Shown here: positions 17,734 to 24,287 of the stretch, in pieces
Position numbering within the stretch: the stretch's first letter is position 1
Layout of the letters: the number at the start of each line of letters is the position of its first letter
Origin: VRUE01 sp963748075
GTDB taxonomy: Bacteria; Actinomycetota; Thermoleophilia; Solirubrobacterales; 70-9
NCBI GenBank assembly: GCA_963748075.1
Contig: CAVVHQ010000018.1
Span: 3,832-67,831, forward strand
Length of the DNA: 64,000 nt
Direction of reading: 5' to 3'
Program-made: the position numbers and the translations under genes
Notes under the pieces: generated by a model
What the model saw: only the letters and a program-made list of their open reading frames with translations
Databases searched by the model: none
Told to the model about the DNA's origin: nothing

Positions 17734-18518
17734 TGGGCGACGGGGGGCGACGAGCGAAGCTTGCGGTCTGGAAGTTCGCTTCCTGCGACGGCTGCCAGCT
17801 CAGCCTGCTCGACCTCGAGGACGAGCTGCTGGCGCTTGCCGAGGAGATCGAGGTCGCCTACTTCCTCGAGGCCTCGCGCGCCACCGTCGAGGGCCCCTAC
17901 GACCTCTCGCTGGTCGAGGGCTCGGTGACGACGCCGGCCGACGCCGAGCGCATCCTGGAGGTGCGGCGCAACTCGCGGCGGCTGGTCACGATCGGGGCCT
18001 GCGCCACGGCGGGCGGGATCCAGGCGCTGCGCAACTTCGCCGACGTCGGCGAGTTCGTCTCCGCCGTCTACGCCAGTCCGTCCTACATCTCCACCCTCGA
18101 GACCTCGACGCCGATCTCCGACGCCGTGCGGGTCGACTTCGAGCTGCACGGCTGTCCGGTCGACCGCTACCAGCTGCTCGAGGTGATCGCCGCCATCCTC
18201 GCCGAGCGCCGCCCGGAGATCCCCTCCTACAGCGTCTGCATCGAGTGCAAGCGGCGCGGCAACGTCTGCGTCACCGTCGCCCACGGGACTCCCTGCCTGG
18301 GACCGGTCACCCAGGCGGGCTGCGGGGCGCTGTGCCCCGCGCACGACCGCGGCTGCTACGGCTGCTTCGGGCCGATGGAGACGCCCAACACGGCATCGCT
18401 GTCGGCCTGGACGCGCGGCCTCGGCGCCGAGACCCCGGACCTGATCCGCGTCTACCGCAACTTCAACGCGAACGCCCCCGCCTTCCGGGCGGCGAGCGAG
18501 CGGGAGGAGCTTCGTTGA
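17733..18518 (+). CDS. hyhS: [NiFe] hydrogenase small subunit (delta, HyhS-like)
   Basis: The small subunit carries the iron-sulfur relay from the Ni-Fe site. The proximal cluster is recognised from CDGCQ (Cys18, Cys21), the ATIGACATAGG-type segment (IGACATAGG) and HGCPVDRYQ. Three further cysteine groups in the C-terminal third (CIECKRRGNVC, CGALCPAHDRGCYGCFG) provide medial and distal clusters. There is no Tat signal, so the enzyme is cytoplasmic. Length (261 residues) fits group 3. The stop codon lies in the left arm of a 12-bp inverted repeat that precedes the large-subunit gene. Confidence 0.95.
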   Translation: MGDGGRRAKLAVWKFASCDGCQLSLLDLEDELLALAEEIEVAYFLEASRATVEGPYDLSLVEGSVTTPADAERILEVRRNSRRLVTIGACATAGGIQALRNFADVGEFVSAVYASPSYISTLETSTPISDAVRVDFELHGCPVDRYQLLEVIAAILAERRPEIPSYSVCIECKRRGNVCVTVAHGTPCLGPVTQAGCGALCPAHDRGCYGCFGPMETPNTASLSAWTRGLGAETPDLIRVYRNFNANAPAFRAASEREELR

Positions 18519-18560
18519 AGGGTTTGGGGGGCTCCGTTACCCACAACGCTTCAACGAAGC
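18509..18560 (+). repeat. 12-bp inverted repeat between hyhS and hyhL
   Basis: GCTTCGTTGAAG (18509-18520) is exactly complementary to CTTCAACGAAGC (18549-18560). The left arm includes the hyhS stop, and the right arm ends 19 nt before the hyhL start. It may tune mRNA stability or the expression ratio of the subunits. Confidence 0.7.
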
Positions 18561-18579
18561 CCCCGCCGGAGTCGATGCG

Positions 18580-19887
18580 ATGAGCAGCGACGGGGGCACG
18601 CGGCGGATCGAGACCGGCTACCTGGCCCGGGTCGAGGGCGAGGGTGCGATGCACGTCCGGGTGCGCGGCGAGGAGGTGCTGGACGTCGAGTTGCGGATCT
18701 TCGAGCCGCCGCGGCTGTTCGAGGCGCTGCTGCGCGGCCGGGCGCTGGGCGAAGCCCCGGACATCACCGCGCGGATCTGCGGCATCTGCCCGGTCGCCTA
18801 CCAGACCAGCGCCTGCCAGGCGATGGAGGACGCGCTCGGGATCGAGGTGGAGGGCCAGCTGCGCACCCTGCGCCGCCTCATCTACTGCGGCGAGTGGATC
18901 CAGAGCCACTCCCTGCACCTCTACATGCTGCACGCGCCCGACTTCCTCGGCTACGAGAGCGGCTTCGCGATGGCCCGCGACCACCGCGAGGTGGTCGAGC
19001 GCGGGCTGCGCGCCAAGAAGACCGGCAACCGGCTGATCGAGGCGATCGGGGGACGCGCCGTACACCCGATCAACGTCCGCGTCGGCGGCTTCTACCGCGC
19101 CCCGGAGCGTCGCGAGCTGGAGCCGCTGCGGGCCGAGCTGGAGCGCTGTCGCGACGAGGCGCTGGAGACGGTGCGCCTGGTCGCCGGCCTCGACTTCCCC
19201 GAGCTGGAGCGCGACTACGAGCTGGTCGCGCTGCGCTCCCCGCTCGAGGGCGAGTACCCGATCGACCGCGGACGGATCGTCTCCTCGAAGGGGATCGACG
19301 TCGCGCCGGCCGAGTTCGACGCGACCTTCGAGGAGCAGCACGTCGCCCACTCGACCGCGCTGCACGCGCGGGTCCGCGGACGCGGCGCCTACCTGGCCGG
19401 GCCGCTGGCCCGCTTCAGCCTCAACTCCGACCGTCTCTCGCCGCTCGCCGCCGCGGCGGCGCGGGAGGCGGGGATCGGCGAGGGCTGCCGCAACCCCTTC
19501 CGCAGCATCATTGTGCGCGCGGTGGAGATCCTCTACGCCTTCGACGAGGCGCTGCGCCTGCTCGACGCCTACCAGCGGCCCGACGCCCCGGCGGTCGAGT
19601 TCGAGCCGCGCGCCGCGGTCGGCCACGGGGTCAGCGAGGCGCCGCGCGGGCTGCTCTACCACCGCTACGAGATCGACGACGCCGGCCAGATCGTCTCGGC
19701 CTGGATCGTGCCGCCGACCTCGCAGAACCAGCGCTCGATCGAGGATGACCTGCGCGAGTTCGTCGCCGCCAACCTGGCGCTGCCCGACGAGCAGCTGCGC
19801 GACCGCTGCGAGCAGACGATCCGCAACTACGACCCCTGCATCTCCTGCTCGACCCACTTCCTGCGGCTCGAGGTCGAGCGGGAGTGA
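18580..19887 (+). CDS. hyhL: [NiFe] hydrogenase large subunit (alpha, HyhL-like)
   Basis: This is the catalytic subunit that splits or forms H2. The Ni-Fe ligands are present: ARICGICPV (Cys67, Cys70) and DPCISCSTH (Cys420, Cys423, His426). The nine residues after His426 (FLRLEVERE) would be the tail removed by the maturation protease encoded next. Length (435 residues) and the short L1 motif agree with group 3b (bidirectional NAD(P)-linked, archaeal sulfhydrogenase type) rather than uptake enzymes. The protease gene begins at the overlapping GTGA. Identification is very secure; the physiological direction of catalysis is not visible. Confidence 0.95.
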   Translation: MSSDGGTRRIETGYLARVEGEGAMHVRVRGEEVLDVELRIFEPPRLFEALLRGRALGEAPDITARICGICPVAYQTSACQAMEDALGIEVEGQLRTLRRLIYCGEWIQSHSLHLYMLHAPDFLGYESGFAMARDHREVVERGLRAKKTGNRLIEAIGGRAVHPINVRVGGFYRAPERRELEPLRAELERCRDEALETVRLVAGLDFPELERDYELVALRSPLEGEYPIDRGRIVSSKGIDVAPAEFDATFEEQHVAHSTALHARVRGRGAYLAGPLARFSLNSDRLSPLAAAAAREAGIGEGCRNPFRSIIVRAVEILYAFDEALRLLDAYQRPDAPAVEFEPRAAVGHGVSEAPRGLLYHRYEIDDAGQIVSAWIVPPTSQNQRSIEDDLREFVAANLALPDEQLRDRCEQTIRNYDPCISCSTHFLRLEVERE

Positions 19888-20720
19888 GCGGGGAGCGGCG
19901 CCTGTTCATCGGGATCGGCAACCCGCTGCGCGGCGACGACGCCGCCGGGCTGCTGGCGGCGCGGGCGCTGCGCGTGCGGGGGACGGACGGGGTCGAGGTG
20001 CGCGAGCTGGAGGGCGAGCCGGTCGACCTGATCGAGGCCTGGGAGGGGGCCGAGGCGGTCGTCGTCGCCGACGCGGTCGCCTCCGGCGGCGAGCCGGGGG
20101 AGGTGCACCGGATCGACGCCGCCGCCGGGCCGCTGCCGGCGGCGCTGGCCGGCCCCTCGACTCACGCGCTGGGGCTGGCCGAGGCGGTCGAGCTGGGCCG
20201 GGCGCTGGGGCGGCTGCCGCGGCGGCTGGTCGTCTACGGGATCGAGGCGGCGCGCTTCGAGGCCGGCGCCGAGCCCGGCGAGGCCGTCCGCGAGGCGGCC
20301 GAGCGGGTCGCCGCGGCGGCGCTCGGGGATCTGCGCGGGAGACCCCTGACCCACGGCTCCGCTTCCGGGAGCCTTTATCACTCCATAGGGGCGAAGAGCC
20401 TCCCGGAAGCGGGAGCTGCCCCGTGCTACGTTGAGCGCGCGATGTGTCTGGCGATACCCGGTCAAGTCCTGGAGGTCGTCGACGAGCGCAACCGGCTCGC
20501 CAAGGTCGACGTGGCCGGGGTGCGGCGCAACGTCAGCATCGGGCTGCTCGACGAGGAGGACGGCGGGGTCGGGGTCGGCGACTGGGTGTTGATCCACGTC
20601 GGCTTCGCGATCTCCAAGGTCGACGAGGCCGAGGCCGAGGCGACGCTGCAGCTGCTCGCCGGCCTCGGCGCCGAGTACGAGCAGGAGCTGGAAGAGCTGA
20701 AGGGGAGCGCGATCGAGTGA
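19884..20720 (+). CDS. Hydrogenase maturation protease (HycI/HyaD type) in frame with HypC
   Basis: A single open frame encodes two maturation factors. Residues 1-155 form the endopeptidase that trims the large subunit: FIGIGNPLRGDDAAG contains the Ni-sensing acidic residue, VVVADAV and STHALGLAEAV the others. Residues 187-278 are HypC, starting MCLAIPGQVLEVVDE. HypC normally needs its Cys directly after the initiator Met to bind the Fe(CN)2CO precursor. Here Cys is residue 188 of the fusion, unless translation restarts at ATG 20442. The linker is encoded by a large hairpin and reads like untranslated spacer without a stop. Internal initiation is therefore plausible. The stop overlaps the next gene (GTGA). 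Confidence 0.85.
   Translation: MSGERRLFIGIGNPLRGDDAAGLLAARALRVRGTDGVEVRELEGEPVDLIEAWEGAEAVVVADAVASGGEPGEVHRIDAAAGPLPAALAGPSTHALGLAEAVELGRALGRLPRRLVVYGIEAARFEAGAEPGEAVREAAERVAAAALGDLRGRPLTHGSASGSLYHSIGAKSLPEAGAAPCYVERAMCLAIPGQVLEVVDERNRLAKVDVAGVRRNVSIGLLDEEDGGVGVGDWVLIHVGFAISKVDEAEAEATLQLLAGLGAEYEQELEELKGSAIE
20353..20425 (+). repeat. Large hairpin in the protease-HypC linker
   Basis: CACGG-CTCC-GCTTCCGGGAG on the left (20353-20371) pairs with CTCCCGGAAGC-GGGAG and CCGTG on the right (20400-20425) with small bulges. It ends 16 nt before the HypC ATG at 20442. Such a stem would pause translation or mask a ribosome-binding site. Confidence 0.7.
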
Positions 20721-20941
20721 GCGCGAGCAGCGATCACGGTGACGTCTGCATCACCTGCGGCGACGTCGCCGAGCCGTTGCGGGTCGTCTCGCTCGACACC
20801 GAGCGCGAGCTGGCGCTCTGCGAGGACGGCGCCGGGCGCCGCGAGACGGTCGAGGTCGCCCTCGTCGCCCCGGTCGCCGTCGGCGAGGAGCTGCTCGTCC
20901 ACGCCGGGACCGCGATCGCCAAGCCGGGAGCGCCGCGGTGA
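20717..20941 (+). CDS. HypC/HupF-like small hydrogenase assembly protein
   Basis: The 74-residue product contains CITCGDVAEPLRVVSLD followed by VALVAPVAVGEELLVHAGTA, the single beta-barrel pattern of the HypC/HupF family but with a CxxC near the start instead of an N-terminal Met-Cys. It is a second HypC-type protein beside the canonical one fused to the protease. HupF-like proteins are thought to protect or stabilise hydrogenase maturation in oxygen in some bacteria. GTG start and stop overlap both neighbours, so translation is coupled throughout. Confidence 0.8.
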   Translation: MSASSDHGDVCITCGDVAEPLRVVSLDTERELALCEDGAGRRETVEVALVAPVAVGEELLVHAGTAIAKPGAPR

Positions 20942-22054
20942 GGTTCGTCGAGGAGTTTCGCGATGCCGGGCTGGGCGCGGCGCTGGCGGCGCAGATCGCC
21001 TCGCTGCCCGAGCCGGGCCGCCACTACAAGCTGATGGAGATCTGCGGCGGACACACCCACGCGATCTACCGCTACGGCCTCGACGACCTGCTGCCCGACC
21101 AGGTCGAGCTGGTCCACGGCCCGGGCTGCCCGGTCTGCGTGATCCCGATGGGCAGGGTCGACGACGGGATCGCGATCGCCGAGCGCGACGGCGCGATCCT
21201 CGCCTGCTTCGGCGACATGATGCGGGTGCCGGGCTCGGAGCGGACGCTGCTCGAGGCGAAGGCGGGCGGCGCCGACATCCGCGTCGTCTACTCGCCGCTC
21301 GACGCGCTGCGGATCGCCAAGGCGAACCCCGATCGCGAGGTCGTCTTCTTCGCGATCGGCTTCGAGACGACGGCGCCCTCGACGGCGCTGACCCTGAAAC
21401 GGGCGAGGGCCGAGGGGTTTGGGAACTTCTCCTGCTTCTGCAACCACGTGACGATCGTGCCGCCGCTGCGAGGCGCTGCTCGAGTCGCCCGAGCTGAGCC
21501 TCGACGGCTTCGTCGGGCCCGGCCACGTCGCCACCGTGGTCGGCGCGCGCCCCTTCGAGTTCATCCCCGCCGAGCACGGCAAGCCGTTCGTCGTCTCCGG
21601 CTTCGAGCCGCTCGACGTCCTGCAGTCGATCGAGATGCTGCTGCGCCAGCTGCGCGAGGGGCGCTGCGAGGTCGAGAACCAGTACCGGCGCGTCGTCCCC
21701 GACGAGGGCAACCCGGCGGCGCTGCGGGCGATGTCCGAGGTCTTCGAGCTGCGCGACCACTTCGAGTGGCGCGGCCTCGGCTCGATCGAGCGCAGCGCGC
21801 TGAAGCTCTCCGCCGCCTACTCGGACTTCGACGCCGAGCTGCGCCACGAGGTGCCCGGCGTCCGCGTCGCCGACCCCGAGGCCTGCCAGTGCGGCGACGT
21901 GCTGAAGGGCGCGATCAAGCCCTGGGAGTGCAGGGTGTTCGGTACCGGCTGCACGCCCGAGCACGCGATCGGGACCTGCATGGTCTCCCCTGAGGGCGCC
22001 TGCGCCGCCTACTACAACTACGGCCGCTTCGCCCGCGAGAGGGAGCCGGCGTGA
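20938..22054 (+). CDS. hypD: Hydrogenase maturation factor HypD, split by a frameshift
   Basis: HypD is the scaffold on which Fe(CN)2CO is built with HypC and HypE. The first block (20938 to about 21470) has LMEICGGHTHAIYRYGL and VHGPGCPVCVIPMG; the second (from about 21472) has FEFIPAEHGKPFVVSGFEPL, CQCGDVLKGAIKPWECRVFG and the final CTPEHAIGTCMVSPEGACAA with cluster cysteines. The join needs removal of one base: CTGCGAGGCGCTG should read CTGCGGGCGCTG for PPLRALLESPELS. HypD is indispensable for an active enzyme, and every residue block on both sides is well kept. An assembly error is thus as likely as a true mutation. Confidence 0.9.
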
Positions 22055-23124
22055 GGTCCGAGGAGCGGGTGCTGGAGATCGTCGAGACGGCGCGCGGCAA
22101 GCGCCCCCGCTTCCGCGACGAGCTGGTGACGATGGCCCACGGCGCCGGCGGCAAGGCCTCCCAGACGCTGATCGAGGGGCTGCTCGCCCCCGCCTTCGGA
22201 TCCGCGGCGCTGGACGAGCTGGGCGACGCCGGCAGGGTCGAGGCCGAGGGGCTGGGGCTGGCGATCACCACCGACAGCTTCGTGGTCAGGCCGATCCGCT
22301 TCCCGGGCGGCTCGATCGGCGAGCTGGCGGTCAACGGCACGGTCAACGACCTCGCCGTCTCCGGCGCCCGGCCGCTGGCGCTGACCGTCTCGCTGGTGCT
22401 CGAGGAGGGGCTGGAGGCGGACGTGCTGCGGGCCGAGGTCGAGGCGATGGCGGTCGCCGCGAGCGCCGCCGGGGTCGAGGTCGTGAGCGGCGACACCAAG
22501 GTGGTCGAGCGCGGGCACTGCGACTCGATGTACGTCTGCACCAGCGGGCTCGGCCGGCTCGACCCCCGCGCCGCGCTGGCGACCGGGGCGATCGAGCCGG
22601 GCGACCGGGTGCTCGTCTCCGGTCCGGTCGGCGCTCACGGCACGGCGATCATGCTGGCCCGCGAGGACCTCGGCCTCGACGCCGAGATCGCCTCCGACAC
22701 CCGCTCGCTGTGGCCCGCCGTCGAGGCGATGCTCGAGGCGGCCGGCCCGGCGCTGCGCTGCATGCGCGACGCGACCCGGGGCGGCGTCGCCTCGGCGCTC
22801 AACGAGCTGGCCCGCGCCTCGGGCGTCGCCGTTCAGGTCGGCGAGACCGCCGTGCCGGTCCTGCCCGAGGTCGCCGCCGCCGCCGAGCTGCTCGGGATCG
22901 ACCCGATGTACATCGCCAACGAGGGCGTGCTGGTCGCCTTCGTCGCCCGCGAGGGCGCCGAGGCGGCGCTCGCCGCGCTGCGCGCGGCGCCGGGCTGCGA
23001 GGCGGCGGCGGAGATCGGCGAGGTCCGCGCGGAGCCGCCCGGGATGGTGGTGGTCGACACCGCCTTCGGCGGGCGGCGGGTGATGGACCTGCTGGCCGGC
23101 GACCCCCTGCCGAGGATCTGCTGA
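22051..23124 (+). CDS. hypE: Hydrogenase maturation factor HypE
   Basis: HypE dehydrates a carbamoyl group on its C-terminal cysteine to a thiocyanate, giving the CN ligands of the Fe site. The product has the PurM-like ATP-binding fold (MAHGAGGKASQTLIEGLL, then ITTDSFVVRP, and RDATRGGVASALNELA) and ends exactly with PRIC, the catalytic C-terminal Cys357. Length (357 residues) is slightly longer than average. The GTG start overlaps the hypD stop. Confidence 0.96.
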   Translation: MRSEERVLEIVETARGKRPRFRDELVTMAHGAGGKASQTLIEGLLAPAFGSAALDELGDAGRVEAEGLGLAITTDSFVVRPIRFPGGSIGELAVNGTVNDLAVSGARPLALTVSLVLEEGLEADVLRAEVEAMAVAASAAGVEVVSGDTKVVERGHCDSMYVCTSGLGRLDPRAALATGAIEPGDRVLVSGPVGAHGTAIMLAREDLGLDAEIASDTRSLWPAVEAMLEAAGPALRCMRDATRGGVASALNELARASGVAVQVGETAVPVLPEVAAAAELLGIDPMYIANEGVLVAFVAREGAEAALAALRAAPGCEAAAEIGEVRAEPPGMVVVDTAFGGRRVMDLLAGDPLPRIC

Positions 23125-23141
23125 TGGGGACGGAGCGCTAG

Positions 23142-23597
23142 ATGCACGAGCTGGCCCTCTCGCGGGCGATCGTCGACGCGGCGCTGCGCCACGGCGAGGG
23201 GCGCCGGGTGGCCACCGTCCACGTCAGGGTCGGCAGCCTGCGCCAGGTCGTCCCCGACTCGCTCGCCTTCTACCTCGAGCTGGTCGCCCGCGGCACCGCC
23301 TGCGAGGATGCCCGCTTCGAGCTGGAGTCGGTCGCCGCGCTGCTGCGCTGCCCCGGCTGCAAACGCGAGTGGGACCCGGCGCCGCCGCCCCTCGCCTTTC
23401 ACGAGGCCATGCCCGCCGGGGCGCTGCCGCCGATCCCCGCCTTCGCCTGCCCGCATTGCGGCGCCGGCGGCGAGGTGCTCGCCGGCGAGCAGCTCGAGAT
23501 CGAGTGGATCGAGGTCGACGAGCCAACCCCCGGCCGACGGGCCGAAATGTCCACCCGGGGCCGACATTTCGGCCCGTCGGCGGGGGTGGGGGGCTGA
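23142..23597 (+). CDS. hypA: Hydrogenase nickel incorporation protein HypA
   Basis: HypA is the nickel carrier that loads the large subunit together with HypB. The N-terminal MHELALSRAIVDAA has the Ni-binding Met-His-Glu. The zinc site is made by CPGC in the middle and CPHC near residue 105. Typical HypA proteins end near residue 115-120. Here the frame continues through a Gly/Arg-rich tail (residues about 129-151) that is encoded by a large hairpin and is probably not functional protein sequence. The stop overlaps the hypB ATG (TGATG). Confidence 0.93.
   Translation: MHELALSRAIVDAALRHGEGRRVATVHVRVGSLRQVVPDSLAFYLELVARGTACEDARFELESVAALLRCPGCKREWDPAPPPLAFHEAMPAGALPPIPAFACPHCGAGGEVLAGEQLEIEWIEVDEPTPGRRAEMSTRGRHFGPSAGVGG
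23527..23586 (+). repeat. Very stable hairpin covering the hypA 3' end and hypB ribosome-binding region
   Basis: GCCGACGGGCCGAAATGTC (23533-23551) pairs perfectly with its reverse complement at 23563-23581, flanked by CCCCC and GGGGG. The loop is 11 nt. It ends 11 nt before the hypB ATG, so the G-rich right arm overlaps the probable ribosome-binding site. The hypB gene could be opened only by ribosomes finishing hypA. Confidence 0.8.
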
Positions 23598-24280
23598 TGC
23601 ACAGGACGAGGATCAGGGTCGCCGAGGACGCGCTCGACGCCAACCAGACGATCGCCCGCGCCAACCGGGAGGACTTCGACCGCGCCGGGGTCGCCGTCGT
23701 CAACCTGATGAGCGCCCCCGGGGCCGGCAAGACGGCGCTGCTCGAGCGGGCGATCGAGGCGGGGCTGGGGGAGACCCGGATCGGGGTGCTGGAGGGCGAC
23801 GTGCAGGGCAGCCTCGATGCCGACCGGATCGCCCACCTGCACGTCCCGGTCGCCCAGCTCAACACCGACCCCGGCTTCGGCGGCGAGTGCCACCTCGATG
23901 CGAACATGGTCCGCGCGGCGCTCTCCGAGCTGCCGCTGGCGGAGCTCGACCTGCTGGCGATCGAGAACGTCGGCAACCTCGTCTGCCCGGCCGAGTTCCG
24001 GGTCGGCGAGGACGCGCGGGCGATGGTCTGCTCGGTCGCCGAGGGCGAGGACAAGCCGCTCAAGTACCCGCTGATGTTCCGCAGCTGCGAGCTGGTCTGC
24101 GTCAACAAGATCGACCTCCTTCCTCACATCGACGCCGACCTCGAGCGGCTGCTGGCCAACATCGAGGCGATCAACCCGGACGCCACCGTGCTGACGATGA
24201 GCGCCCGCAGCGGCGAGGGCGTCGAGGCCTGGCGCGAGTGGCTGGCGGCGCTGCCGGGGCGGGTCGTGGCGACGGCCTGA
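23597..24280 (+). CDS. hypB: Hydrogenase maturation GTPase HypB
   Basis: HypB is the SIMIBI-class GTPase that drives nickel insertion. It has the P-loop SAPGAGKTALLE (about residues 39-50), the switch region LEGDVQGSLDADRIA and the guanine specificity motif NKIDLLPH. The short N-terminus lacks a histidine-rich nickel-storage stretch, so it is the minimal 227-residue type. The ATG at 23597 overlaps the hypA stop. It precedes hypF by 7 nt. Confidence 0.96.
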   Translation: MHRTRIRVAEDALDANQTIARANREDFDRAGVAVVNLMSAPGAGKTALLERAIEAGLGETRIGVLEGDVQGSLDADRIAHLHVPVAQLNTDPGFGGECHLDANMVRAALSELPLAELDLLAIENVGNLVCPAEFRVGEDARAMVCSVAEGEDKPLKYPLMFRSCELVCVNKIDLLPHIDADLERLLANIEAINPDATVLTMSARSGEGVEAWREWLAALPGRVVATA

Positions 24281-24287
24281 AGCAGCG

